From contig NZ_CP129235.1 in the NCBI RefSeq assembly GCF_030413635.1, forward strand, positions 3,658,001 through 3,722,000: 64,000 nucleotides of DNA, given 5' to 3'. Below, one piece after another: positions 34,923 to 43,794 of the stretch. The stretch's first letter is position 1, and the number at the start of each line of letters is the position of its first letter. The notes below the pieces were generated by a model. That model had not been told where the DNA came from, did no database searches, and worked only from the letters and a program-made list of their open reading frames with translations. The translations under genes were made by a program, and so were the position numbers. This DNA is from Planococcus shenhongbingii. Its GTDB lineage: Bacteria; Bacillota; Bacilli; Bacillales_A; Planococcaceae.

Positions 34923-37259
34923 ATGGATTCAGAGTTTCAGCTGGAGCAAAAACGAGTGGACGGTGTCATCGGGACCATAACGGACCAGATCAGCAGTTTA
35001 GAGACAGAAACGTCTCAGCGCCGGAACGAACTGGTGGATATACGCAGACATTTCTGGGATGAAATCAAAGTGAATGTTGACAGCTTCGACGATTATCTGG
35101 AAACCATTATCGGCTTGAGGCAAGAAGCGCAAATTTTATCGACAAACCAAAGCACTGAACGGCTGGCGTCCCAGAAATTGGCCAAGCTTCGGCGTATGCA
35201 GGAAGTCCCTTACTTTGGCCGCATCGATTTCCTGGAAGAAGGAGAAGCTGCTGCGGAACAGGTCTATATTGGAATTTCCACGCTGATGGATGCAAGCGGC
35301 GAAAATTTCCTTGTCCACGACTGGAGAGCGCCGGTCTCGAGTGTCTACTATGAATACCAGACGGGACCGGCCAGCTATTCAACTCCCGGCGGTGAAGTCG
35401 AAGGGGCATTGGAGAAAAAAGTGCAATACTTGATTCGCGGCGGTGTTCTGCAATCGATGTTCGACACGAGCCTGACCATTGGAGATGAGATTCTGCAGCA
35501 GGTGCTTGGCAAAGGCACTGACAAACAGATGCACAGTATCGTAGCGACCATTCAGCAGGAGCAAAACCGGATCATCCGCCATGATCGCGGAAAGCTGCTT
35601 ATTGTCCAAGGCGCAGCCGGCAGCGGCAAGACATCGGCTGCCCTGCAGCGGATCGCTTATTTGCTCTATAAATACCGGACCCACCTGAATCCGGATCAAA
35701 TCATCCTGTTTTCGCCGAATTCGATGTTCAATAGTTACGTCTCCAATGTGCTGCCGGAACTCGGCGAAGAAAATATGCAGCAAGTCACCTTCCAGGAATA
35801 CCTGGACCACCGGCTAGGCGAAGAGTTTCAACTTGAAAATCCCTATGCACAATTGGAATATGTCTTCACGGCTGCACACACTCCTGCCTATAATTCAAGA
35901 GTTTCGGGCATCCGCTTTAAAGCCTCCCGCTCTTTTTTCGAAGCGCTCGAATCTTATCGGAAGTCGCTGGAAAGATCCGGCATGCAATTCAAGGACATCA
36001 ATTTCAGAGGAAAACCGGTTGTCACCGCCCAGCAAATAGCGGACCGCTTTTACAGCAGCGACACTTCCCTCCGTTTCCATAACCGCCTTGAAAAATTGAA
36101 GGGCTGGCTGCTGAAGAAAATAAATGACCGGCAAAAGGACGAACTTGATGAATCCTGGGTACAGGACAGAATCGAGCTGCTCAGCAATGATGATTACCAT
36201 AAAGCCCGGGTCTATTTAGCGAAAAAACAAGGACTCAAAAGTGAAGAGATGTCCGATTTCGAGGTCAAACCAGAAGCTCTTGCCCGGTTGATTGTCCAGC
36301 AGAAATTCAAGCCATTGCGCAAACGCGTCAGGGCGTTTGGCTTTATTGACATTAAAGGGCTGTACCGGCAGCTGTTTGCTGATCTCAAGCAAATCAGCCA
36401 GTGGATAGATGGGGAAACTCCCGCGGAATGGCCGGAGATTTGCCAAGCGACGTTGGAAATGCTCGATGAAGGCAGATTGTCTTACGAAGATGCTACGCCG
36501 TTCTTGCTGATGAAGGAATTGATCCAGGGCTTTCAGGCCAATAGCTCGATCAAACACGTGGTTGTCGACGAAGCGCAGGATTATTCCCCGTTTCAATTCG
36601 AGTTTCTGAAGCGTCTATTTCCGTCGGCAAAAATGACGGTGCTTGGTGACTTCAACCAAGCGATATTTGTCCATGCAAGCGAAACGGATGACTTTCACAT
36701 GCTGATGAATTTATACGGGCCGGAGGAAACGGAAGTGATCAACATGGCGCGCAGCTACCGCTCCACCAAGCCGATTATTGAATTTACACGTCGGCTCATT
36801 CCGAATGGCGACCGGATTATTCCTTTCGAACGCGACGGCGAGCGGCCCGTACTGACACAAGTAGCCGATCATGCCGAACTGCATCGCTGCATTGTCTCTA
36901 AAGTCGCGGCTCTGCGGAAGCTCCGTTATAACAGCATCGCCATCATCTGCAAATCACTCGAGGAAAGCAAACGCGCCTACGAAGCTCTGTCCGGTATTGA
37001 AGGCATCAAGCTTTTAAAGAGCGGCACAGCTGAATACGAGCAGGGAATTGTGGTCATCCCGTCGTATTTGGCCAAAGGCATCGAATTCGATGCGGTCATC
37101 ATTTATGACGCATCCCGGCAGGTTTACGGCGATGACAGCCTCCGCCGAGTGTTTTATACTGCCTGCACCCGGGCGATGCATGAGCTGCAGCTTTACAGTG
37201 TCGGTGAACCGATGCCGATGCTGCAAAACGTCCTGCAGGAAAGTTCAGTCCAAGATTGA
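34923..37259 (+). CDS. helD: RNA polymerase recycling helicase-like factor HelD
   Basis: The 778-residue protein begins with the long N-terminal coiled-coil arm (about 1-100) that enters the RNA polymerase channel. A UvrD/Rep-like ATPase follows, with Walker A GAAGSGKTSAALQRIAYLLY (near residue 235) and Walker B VVVDEAQDYSPFQ. Late motifs include MARSYRST and YTACTRAMHEL. In B. subtilis HelD frees stalled RNA polymerase from nucleic acid. AAGGAG spacing favours ATG 34923 over the in-frame GTG at 34914. It has its own promoter candidate and terminator. Confidence 0.92.
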   Translation: MDSEFQLEQKRVDGVIGTITDQISSLETETSQRRNELVDIRRHFWDEIKVNVDSFDDYLETIIGLRQEAQILSTNQSTERLASQKLAKLRRMQEVPYFGRIDFLEEGEAAAEQVYIGISTLMDASGENFLVHDWRAPVSSVYYEYQTGPASYSTPGGEVEGALEKKVQYLIRGGVLQSMFDTSLTIGDEILQQVLGKGTDKQMHSIVATIQQEQNRIIRHDRGKLLIVQGAAGSGKTSAALQRIAYLLYKYRTHLNPDQIILFSPNSMFNSYVSNVLPELGEENMQQVTFQEYLDHRLGEEFQLENPYAQLEYVFTAAHTPAYNSRVSGIRFKASRSFFEALESYRKSLERSGMQFKDINFRGKPVVTAQQIADRFYSSDTSLRFHNRLEKLKGWLLKKINDRQKDELDESWVQDRIELLSNDDYHKARVYLAKKQGLKSEEMSDFEVKPEALARLIVQQKFKPLRKRVRAFGFIDIKGLYRQLFADLKQISQWIDGETPAEWPEICQATLEMLDEGRLSYEDATPFLLMKELIQGFQANSSIKHVVVDEAQDYSPFQFEFLKRLFPSAKMTVLGDFNQAIFVHASETDDFHMLMNLYGPEETEVINMARSYRSTKPIIEFTRRLIPNGDRIIPFERDGERPVLTQVADHAELHRCIVSKVAALRKLRYNSIAIICKSLEESKRAYEALSGIEGIKLLKSGTAEYEQGIVVIPSYLAKGIEFDAVIIYDASRQVYGDDSLRRVFYTACTRAMHELQLYSVGEPMPMLQNVLQESSVQD

Positions 37260-37269
37260 GTTAACGGCA

Positions 37270-37314
37270 AAAAGAACGTCCGCCAAGTGGCAGCCACTTG
37301 GCGGACGTTCTTTT
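37270..37314. terminator. Terminator after helD
   Basis: A perfect 22-bp palindromic stem beginning AAAAGAACGTCCGCCAAGTG, with one central base and T tracts on both sides. Confidence 0.93.
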
Positions 37315-37344
37315 GTTTTCTTTTCGGCTGGATCAATCTGCTGC

Positions 37345-37557
37345 TCAGGATTCTTCGCTTCTGTATTCCAGAATATCCCCCGGCTGGCAGTCCAGCGCTT
37401 TGCAGATTGCTTCTAGCGTGGACAGCCGGACCGCTTTCGCCTTGCCGTTTTTCAGGATGGACAAGTTCGCCATCGTGATGCCCACCCGTTCCGAAAGTTC
37501 GGTAACGCTCATTTTCCGTTTTGCCAGCATAACGTCAATATTGATTATAATCGCCAT
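37345..37557 (-). CDS. XRE/YozG-type helix-turn-helix regulator (copy 1)
   Basis: The 70-residue protein is almost entirely one Cro/CI helix-turn-helix (KRKMSVTELSERVGITMANL, then NGKAKAVRLSTLEAICKALD). GAGGTG spacing favours ATG 37557 over the GTG at 37566. It follows the DUF2975 gene with only about 10 bases between them, so they are an operon. A nearly identical protein lies at 52910-53131, again after a DUF2975 gene. Confidence 0.88.
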   Translation of the reverse strand: MAIIINIDVMLAKRKMSVTELSERVGITMANLSILKNGKAKAVRLSTLEAICKALDCQPGDILEYRSEES

Positions 37558-37567
37558 ATCATTCACC

Positions 37568-38047
37568 TCAGACCGTTAAATCATTTTCAGTTTTTATATC
37601 GATTGCATTCTGCAGCAGTTTTTGAAGGACTGCCGCGAAGACAGCAATCACAATGGAACTGAATGTAATGATCATGCCGATTCCGCCTAGGCCCGGCGCA
37701 TCGTCCACTTGCGCCATGTGCAGGATGATCGGCAGGCACATCACGTACAGGACGGTGATCGTGATGGCGCAGTATTTGATGTTCTTCAGCGCCTTCACCG
37801 ATAATTCCGAGAAAGCGATGTTCTTGTCAATATAGCCCAGCAGCTTCAGCGACTGATACAGCGCCGTAAAATACGCAATTGCCGAGATATACATGGCGAT
37901 TCCAAAGAAGTATTGCAAAAAAGCCCATTGCGGAATAATCTCTGCTACAAACGAAGACAGCGGAGGCACCACGAATATGCAGATCGCCAGAATCGGAATT
38001 GCCATAAGAATAATAACTGCCTTTAAAAAGAGTGTTTCACGTTTCAT
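37568..38047 (-). CDS. DUF2975 membrane protein (copy 1)
   Basis: The 159-residue protein has four membrane helices (about 12-34, 50-70, 90-115, 125-148) and a conserved YIDKNIAFSELSVKALKNIK segment. DUF2975 proteins are typically paired with a small XRE regulator, as here. Their role is unknown, though membrane sensing of stress has been suggested for similar pairs. CGAGGTG precedes the ATG. Copy 2 lies at 53147-53629. Confidence 0.85.
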   Translation of the reverse strand: MKRETLFLKAVIILMAIPILAICIFVVPPLSSFVAEIIPQWAFLQYFFGIAMYISAIAYFTALYQSLKLLGYIDKNIAFSELSVKALKNIKYCAITITVLYVMCLPIILHMAQVDDAPGLGGIGMIITFSSIVIAVFAAVLQKLLQNAIDIKTENDLTV

Positions 38048-38177
38048 CTAAAGCACCTCGCTTATTTGTTTTCATATTGATTCTATCATGTTATTTATCG
38101 TTTATCAATAAACAAATATCGATTTTAGTTATATTGTTATTCTTATTGATGTTTTCTCAATTTCATGCAAACCAAAA

Positions 38178-38203
38178 AGCATTCCCGGTTGCACGGGAAT
38201 GCT
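38178..38203 (-). terminator. Terminator of the CoA-transferase/lyase operon
   Basis: A 10-bp stem (AGCATTCCCG / CGGGAATGCT), followed on the minus strand by TTTTTGG, lies 43 bases after the lyase stop. Confidence 0.8.
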
Positions 38204-38246
38204 CCATCACTTTAAGCTCTGAAAGTCCATCACGGAATTAAAGGCG

Positions 38247-39095
38247 TCAGCCGCCGATGACGAGCTGGTAGCGCTCAGCGGCATTGTAGATTTGCCGGGC
38301 TTTTTCTATCACCGGACGGTCGACCATTTTGCCGTCGAACATGAAAACCCCTTGGCCTTTCGCTTCGTTTTCCGCATACAGCAGCACTTTCACTGCCCAA
38401 TCGATTTCTTCACGGGACGGGCTGTAGACTTCGTGAATGATTTCCAGCTGTTTTGGATGGACCGCCATTTGGCCGTTGAAGCCGAGTGCCCGGGCAGACC
38501 TTGCCCGTTTCTGCAGGCTTACTTCGTTGTGGACGTCCGGGAACACGGTGTCGTAGATTCCGCTGATGCCTGCCGCCTTTGCATAAGTGACGATCCGGGA
38601 ACGCGCGTAAAGCGCCTCAAGGCCAGCTTCCGTCAACGTCAGATCCACATCCACCGCATAGTCGATGGCGCCGAACGCCACTCCGCTGATGTTCGGATTG
38701 CTGAAGATGTCTTCCAGGCGGATGATCCCGGCCGCCGTCTCGATCAGCGCAATGAGTTCCCCTTCGCTCCCCATCCCTTCCCAGGTTTTCGCTGCCTGTT
38801 CGCTGCTTTCCGTTTTCGGCAGCATGATGCCGGTGACGTTTTCATGCCGTGCCAGTTTGACGTCTTCTTCATACCATTCAGTATCATACTGGTTGACTCT
38901 CAGGAAAATGGATTTGGCGGGCTTGTCACCCAGTTCATCCAGCGCTTCCTTGATAACGGCTCGGGCTCCATCTTTGTCATCAGGATGGACGGCATCTTCC
39001 AAATCCCAGAGAAGCGCATCCGCCTCGCTATTGACCGATTTCAATAAACGCTCTTTTTTCGTCCCCGGTGTAAACATCAAACTTCGATAAATCAT
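38247..39095 (-). CDS. HpcH/HpaI aldolase/CitE-like CoA lyase
   Basis: The 282-residue TIM-barrel protein starts MIYRSLMFTPGTKKERLLKS and has LLWDLEDAVHPDDKDGAR, the metal-binding segment of CitE-like lyases, and ALIETAAGI, GAIDYAVDVDL and GFNGQMAVHPKQ. Relatives cleave malyl-, citramalyl-, methylmalyl- or citryl-type CoA thioesters. It is 15 bases after a family III CoA-transferase. The pair would activate a hydroxy-dicarboxylic acid and split it. AGGAGGC precedes the ATG. Confidence 0.88.
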   Translation of the reverse strand: MIYRSLMFTPGTKKERLLKSVNSEADALLWDLEDAVHPDDKDGARAVIKEALDELGDKPAKSIFLRVNQYDTEWYEEDVKLARHENVTGIMLPKTESSEQAAKTWEGMGSEGELIALIETAAGIIRLEDIFSNPNISGVAFGAIDYAVDVDLTLTEAGLEALYARSRIVTYAKAAGISGIYDTVFPDVHNEVSLQKRARSARALGFNGQMAVHPKQLEIIHEVYSPSREEIDWAVKVLLYAENEAKGQGVFMFDGKMVDRPVIEKARQIYNAAERYQLVIGG

Positions 39096-39110
39096 CTTTT
39101 TGCCTCCTCG

Positions 39111-40313
39111 TTAAATGATTCCTTCTTTTTTCAACTGTTCAATGTCTTCTGTGCTCAATCCCAGTTCTCCGTACAGGCTTTCGTTGTATGATCCCAATTC
39201 CTGCCCGGTATGACGGATTCCTCCTGGTGTACGGGACAGTTTCGGAGCCACATTGAGCATCTTCACCGTTCCGAAATGCTCATCCGGCACGTCCGTGATA
39301 TTTTCACGGTGATTAAAATGCGGGTCTTTGACAATATCCTCGACTGTATAGACCGGTGCAATCGTCGCTTCGAACCGGATAAAGCGCTCCAGGATTTCTT
39401 CTTGCGTATACTGCTTCATCCAGTCGGCGATGATCGCTTCCAGTTCGTCGACGTGTTCCAGGCGCTTCTGATTGGTGGCGAACTTCGGGTTGGCGATTAA
39501 ATCCTCCCGGCCGATGGCTTTGAAAATCCGCTCCACGATCGGCTGCGATGTGCCGGAGATGGCCAGCCATTTATGGTCTTTCGTTTCGTACAGATTCCGC
39601 GGCACTGTCCAGCCCGTGCGGTTCCCTTTCCTTCCTGGAATAACGCCGAGCTGGTCGTATTCCATCACTTGGTTGCCAAGCATTCCCATAAGAGCTTCGT
39701 AAATCGGCAAGTCGATATACTGCCCCCGTTTTTCTTCCGAATGATCGCGCTCGTAAATCGCCACCATCGTTGCGTATGCTCCCATGAGTGCTGTGGCGTA
39801 ATCGGCAAGCGCAAAACTGGGCAGCACCGGCCCCCTGTCCGGGAAGCCATTGACCTGTGCAAAGCCCGACATCGCTTCAGCAAGCGTGCCGAAGCCCGGC
39901 CGTTCCTTGTAAGGCCCTTCTTCCCCGAAGCCTGATACCTTCACGACAATCAAACCGGGATTTTTTTGGGACAGTGATTCATAGGTGATATTCCATTTTT
40001 CCAGCGTTTTCGGCCGGAAATTCGTGATCACCACATCCGCTGTTTCCGCGAGCTTATGGAACAGCTCCTGTCCTTTCGGCGTACTGAAGTTGAGGGTGAT
40101 CGGTTTCTTGTTGCGGGACACCAGTTTCCATTCAAGCGATTCTCCGCCCTTATGCCGGCCGGCGTTTCTTAGCGGATCTCCCGCCGGATGCTCCACTTTG
40201 ATCACTTCAGCCCCGAAATCACCCAGATATGTAGCAAGCATGGGACCTGCCAGCACGGTTGAGGCATCAATAACCCGAAGCCCTTCGAGCGGCAGTTTGT
40301 TCTGTTGTTCCAT
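39111..40313 (-). CDS. CaiB/BaiF (family III) CoA-transferase
   Basis: The 400-residue protein starts MEQQNKLPLEGLRVIDASTV, has GAEVIKVEHPAGDPLRNAGR, and a predicted catalytic aspartate D171 in SFALADYATALMGAY. It probably transfers CoA from succinyl-CoA or similar to a hydroxy acid such as malate, citramalate or itaconate. The downstream CitE-like lyase would then cleave the product. AAAGGAG precedes the ATG. GC content matches its surroundings, unlike the other CoA-transferase at 13583-14773. Confidence 0.9.
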   Translation of the reverse strand: MEQQNKLPLEGLRVIDASTVLAGPMLATYLGDFGAEVIKVEHPAGDPLRNAGRHKGGESLEWKLVSRNKKPITLNFSTPKGQELFHKLAETADVVITNFRPKTLEKWNITYESLSQKNPGLIVVKVSGFGEEGPYKERPGFGTLAEAMSGFAQVNGFPDRGPVLPSFALADYATALMGAYATMVAIYERDHSEEKRGQYIDLPIYEALMGMLGNQVMEYDQLGVIPGRKGNRTGWTVPRNLYETKDHKWLAISGTSQPIVERIFKAIGREDLIANPKFATNQKRLEHVDELEAIIADWMKQYTQEEILERFIRFEATIAPVYTVEDIVKDPHFNHRENITDVPDEHFGTVKMLNVAPKLSRTPGGIRHTGQELGSYNESLYGELGLSTEDIEQLKKEGII

Positions 40314-40416
40314 CGCGATCAGCTCCTTTCGTTAATCCGTAGGTTGCTGCAAAAATTTTCGAATATTTCGTTAATCATATATTTTATTGCGAATAATGTA
40401 AACAAAAGGACTATTA

Positions 40417-40507
40417 AGAGCCGGGCAGGTCACTCCTGCTTCTAGAAGCAAAGTTATCCCCGCATGAAGAATCAGCAAAAGCTTCTTTGTTGCGGGTTGT
40501 ACCCGGC
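40417..40507 (+). ncRNA. Candidate structured RNA, unassigned
   Basis: The ends GCCGGG and CCCGGC can pair to enclose three internal helices: GCAGG(TCACT)CCTGC, the exact palindrome TGCTTCTAGAAGCA, and CCCGCA...TGCGGG with an inner GAAG/CTTC. A terminator follows about 55 bases later on the plus strand. No protein-coding frame fits. The next plus-strand gene starts 430 bases beyond the terminator, so it could be a free small RNA or a relic leader. I could not match it to a known family. Confidence 0.4.
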
Positions 40508-40562
40508 AAATACGAAATTCTGATAACCTTACGTCATACTTCAAGCTTTCCTTTCCACAAGA

Positions 40563-40598
40563 AAAAGGCCTTCCAGTCGGAGGCCTTTTCCTTTTTTA
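40563..40598 (+). terminator. Orphan terminator downstream of the structured-RNA candidate
   Basis: The stem AAAAGGCCT / AGGCCTTTT with a 9-base loop is followed by CCTTTTTTAT on the plus strand. No plus-strand protein gene precedes it within the preceding several kilobases. Confidence 0.7.
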
Positions 40599-40934
40599 TA
40601 TGGTCATTCATCTTATTTCAATTGGCATGCAGCAGCCATATCGTGTAGCAGCTCGCGTAACCGGCACTGCCACGTTTCTGTAACCACTGCATGGATTAAA
40701 TATACCCTAATTCGCAACAATAAACACAGAAAATTCTTGAAATTAATGTATTATTCAAGAATTTTTCAGCATTTTACCCTGCACTTTTTTCTCTCCAAGA
40801 ACCGGTAATGTTCCAGTTGCATCCTGCTATTTTTCAGCCAGTCCTATTTATTTCATTCGCAGTCTTATAGACCTATTCACTCTACGGAATTTGATTCAAA
40901 ATAGAAAATTATTAATAAACTTAACGAAATGCCA

Positions 40935-40962
40935 TTGACTTTCTCAATTGCCTCCCTATAAT
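40935..40962 (+). promoter_or_regulatory. Promoter of the iron ABC transporter operon
   Basis: TTGACT (40935-40940), a 16-base spacer and a perfect TATAAT (40957-40962) form a strong sigma-A promoter. Confidence 0.8.
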
Positions 40963-40968
40963 TGAGAT

Positions 40969-40983
40969 TGAGAATTGTTTTCA
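40969..40983 (+). promoter_or_regulatory. Fur box
   Basis: TGAGAATTGTTTTCA is a 7-1-7 inverted repeat close to the Fur consensus (TGATAATNATTATCA). It lies at the expected transcription start, just after the -10 element, in position to repress the iron transporter in iron-replete cells. Confidence 0.75.
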
Positions 40984-41022
40984 ATTAGCTTCTCAACTAC
41001 ATAAACAAAGGGAGAGACATCG

Positions 41023-42090
41023 ATGAATAAGCTTTTTTATCTCGTTTTAGCTTTTGTACTTCTTGTCCTATCGGCTTGCGGAAGCAGCACTGCATCCCAA
41101 CCTGCAGCAGAAGATGCTCCTGAGGAAACACCGGAAAGCACAGAAGTCAATTTATATACAGCGCGCCACTACGATGTGGATGATGAACTATACAAGAAAT
41201 TTGAAGAAGAAACCGGCGTGAAAGTGAACGTCATCAAAGGGGAAGCGGACGAACTGCTTGAACGCATCAAACGCGAAGGCGATGGAACCAAAGCCGATCT
41301 GTTTTTGACTGCTGATGCCGGGCGCCTATTCCGTGCGAAGGAAGAAGGTTTGCTGCAGGCTGTTTCAAGTGACGTGCTGGACAAGCAAATTCCCGAAAAT
41401 TTCCGTGACACGGACCAAATGTGGTATGGCTTGACCAAGCGTGCACGCGTCATTGTTTACAATAAAGAAACAGTGAAGCCGGAAGAATTATCGACTTACG
41501 AAGCATTGACAGAAGACCAGTGGAAAGGCCGCGTCTTGATCCGCGGTTCAGAAAACGTCTATAACCAGTCTTTGCTGGCTTCTTTCATTGAAATTAACGG
41601 TGAACAGCAAGCGAAAGAATGGGCAGCAGGGCTTGTAAATAATTTCGCCCGTGACCCTGAAGGCGGAGACCGCGACCAGGCCAAAGCCATCATGGCTGGA
41701 GTCGGCGACGTTGCGATCATGAACACTTATTACTTCGGGCAATTGCTGAATTCTGAAGACCCGGCTGAAGTGGAAGTGGCAAAAGGCCTCGGCGTTTTCT
41801 TCCCTAACCAGGAAACGACTGGGACTCACGTAAACGTAAGCGGTGCCGGCGTTGTCAAAACATCGAAGAATAAAGAGAATGCCATCAAATTGCTTGAATT
41901 CCTATCCGCTCCTGAAGCTCAAGGAACATTTGCGGAAGCGAACTACGAGTACCCTGTGAATGAAGAAGTCGAACCGACTGAATTGCTGAAATCATGGGGC
42001 GACTTCAAAGAACAGGACATTCCGTTGTCTGTTCTTGGCGAAAACAATGCCAAGTCAATTCTGATCTTTAACGAAGTAGGCTGGAAATAA
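41023..42090 (+). CDS. Iron(III) ABC transporter substrate-binding lipoprotein (FutA/FbpA-like)
   Basis: The 355-residue protein has a lipoprotein signal (LVLSACGSS, lipid-modified Cys near residue 19), a Glu/Pro-rich linker and a type-2 periplasmic binding fold beginning VNLYTARHYDVDDELYKKFE, as in ferric-binding FutA/FbpA proteins. Tyrosines in NTYYFGQ could coordinate iron. It leads an operon with permease and ATPase genes under a Fur box. GGGAGAG precedes the ATG. Confidence 0.92.
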   Translation: MNKLFYLVLAFVLLVLSACGSSTASQPAAEDAPEETPESTEVNLYTARHYDVDDELYKKFEEETGVKVNVIKGEADELLERIKREGDGTKADLFLTADAGRLFRAKEEGLLQAVSSDVLDKQIPENFRDTDQMWYGLTKRARVIVYNKETVKPEELSTYEALTEDQWKGRVLIRGSENVYNQSLLASFIEINGEQQAKEWAAGLVNNFARDPEGGDRDQAKAIMAGVGDVAIMNTYYFGQLLNSEDPAEVEVAKGLGVFFPNQETTGTHVNVSGAGVVKTSKNKENAIKLLEFLSAPEAQGTFAEANYEYPVNEEVEPTELLKSWGDFKEQDIPLSVLGENNAKSILIFNEVGWK

Positions 42091-42103
42091 TCTGTCAGAA
42101 CAA

Positions 42104-42129
42104 CCCTTGCCGCGTGTTTGCGGCAAGGG
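42104..42129 (+). terminator. Intercistronic hairpin between binding protein and permease
   Basis: The perfect 10-bp stem CCCTTGCCGC / GCGGCAAGGG with a 6-base loop is followed only by a weak T-rich stretch. It may stabilise the binding-protein mRNA or reduce read-through, giving more binding protein than permease. Confidence 0.6.
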
Positions 42130-42161
42130 ATTTCTTGCTCTTGGAAGGAGTGACCTGAAAC

Positions 42162-43793
42162 ATGCAAAGAAGATTGGCAAATTTCAATACCTGGACGATT
42201 GCAGCCATCGTCATCATTGCCGCATTGTTTTTGCCGAACTTAACGATTGTGGCAGGCCTGTTCTCCCCTTCAAATGAAAACTGGGAACATATGAAAGAGT
42301 TTGTGCTGTGGTCGTTTGTCAGGACTTCGCTGATCCTGGTTGCAGCTACTGCCATTTCGACTATTTTTATCGGATTGAGCCTGGCTTGGCTCATTGCCCA
42401 GTACCAGTTCCCTTTCAGGCGATTCCTGAAATGGGCGCTGATTCTGCCGCTTTCCATCCCGCCTTTTATCGGTGCCTATACGTATCATGGGATTGTCAAT
42501 TACACCGGAATTATTCAGACTACGCTGCGTGAGGGTTTTGGAATGAAATTGAATCCCGCTCATTTTGATATCATGAACTTACCGGGTGCGATATTCATTT
42601 ATACGCTGTTCTTATACCCTTATGTCTATACGATTACCCAAGTGTTCCTGTCCCGGCAATCCGCTTCACTGATCGAAAGCACACGGCTGCTCGGGAAAGG
42701 GCCATGGCGCACGTTTTTCCAAGTCGTCGTCCCAATATCCCGCATTTCCATCATAGCCGGCGCCAGTCTGGTCGTCCTTGAAGTGCTGAACGACTATGGC
42801 GTTGTGAAATATTACGGCATCCAGACATTCACGACAGCGATTTTTCAAACCTGGTTCGGCTTGGGCGACATCGAATCATCCATCAAGCTGGCGGCTTCTT
42901 TGATGAGCTTTGTCATTTTGATCCTGCTGATTGAAAAAATTCTGCGCGGCAGGCGCCAATACAGTTATTCGTCCACAAAAGTCCGTCCGCTGCCGCTTAT
43001 CCAACTGACCGGCTGGAAAGCTGTTGCAGCGACAGGTTACGGCTTTGCCATCCTTTCTCTTGGGTTTTTCATCCCGGTTGCCCAATTGATCGACTGGACG
43101 GTTTTGACTTTCGGGACCATTCCGATGGACGAGTTCATGGTCTATATCAGAAATTCCGTCTCCGTAGCAGCATTCAGCGCTTCAGCCATTATCGTCTTCG
43201 CCTTAATTGTCGGCAATTTCACCCGGCTTGTCCGGGGCAGGATGGCAAAGCTGCTGCCGAAGCTGACGGTGCTCGGCTATTCGATTCCCGGTGCGGTCAT
43301 TGCGGTAGCAGTCGTCACCGCTTTTATCGCCTTGGATGAGTTTCTGTCACCGCTTTATGCGATAGCAGGCCTGGAGGCGACACTCGTCCTCAGTGTCAGC
43401 ATCGTGCTGCTCCTGGCGGCTTACATCATCCGTTTTTTTGCCATCGGCTACAGTTCCATCGAGACGGGCTATGACAAAATCGGAACCGATTTCCGGGATG
43501 CCTCCCGGCTGCTGGGAGTCGGGCTGACGAAAACTTTCTTCAAAGTGGATTTGCCCATGATGAAAGGTGCAATCATCAGCGGCTTTATTCTGGTCTTTAT
43601 CGATGTATTGAAAGAAATTCCTTTAACCTTGATTTTGCGTCCGTTTAATTTTGATACTTTGTCCACCAAGGCATTCCAATATGCCAGCGATGAAAAAATC
43701 ATGGAGGCTTCCCAGGCTTCTTTGTTGATCGTCGGCATCAGTGCTTTGGCGATTGTGATCTTTTATAAGTTTCTGGAAAAGGAGTTGGACTAA
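42162..43793 (+). CDS. Iron(III) ABC transporter permease (two fused membrane domains)
   Basis: The 543-residue protein has about twelve membrane helices in two homologous halves, each with a permease EAA-like loop (STRLLGKGPWRTFFQVVVP and DASRLLGVGLTKTFFKVDLP). This is the double-length FbpB type. GGAAGGAG precedes the ATG. The ATPase gene starts 2 bases after its stop. Confidence 0.92.
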   Translation: MQRRLANFNTWTIAAIVIIAALFLPNLTIVAGLFSPSNENWEHMKEFVLWSFVRTSLILVAATAISTIFIGLSLAWLIAQYQFPFRRFLKWALILPLSIPPFIGAYTYHGIVNYTGIIQTTLREGFGMKLNPAHFDIMNLPGAIFIYTLFLYPYVYTITQVFLSRQSASLIESTRLLGKGPWRTFFQVVVPISRISIIAGASLVVLEVLNDYGVVKYYGIQTFTTAIFQTWFGLGDIESSIKLAASLMSFVILILLIEKILRGRRQYSYSSTKVRPLPLIQLTGWKAVAATGYGFAILSLGFFIPVAQLIDWTVLTFGTIPMDEFMVYIRNSVSVAAFSASAIIVFALIVGNFTRLVRGRMAKLLPKLTVLGYSIPGAVIAVAVVTAFIALDEFLSPLYAIAGLEATLVLSVSIVLLLAAYIIRFFAIGYSSIETGYDKIGTDFRDASRLLGVGLTKTFFKVDLPMMKGAIISGFILVFIDVLKEIPLTLILRPFNFDTLSTKAFQYASDEKIMEASQASLLIVGISALAIVIFYKFLEKELD

Positions 43794-43794
43794 T

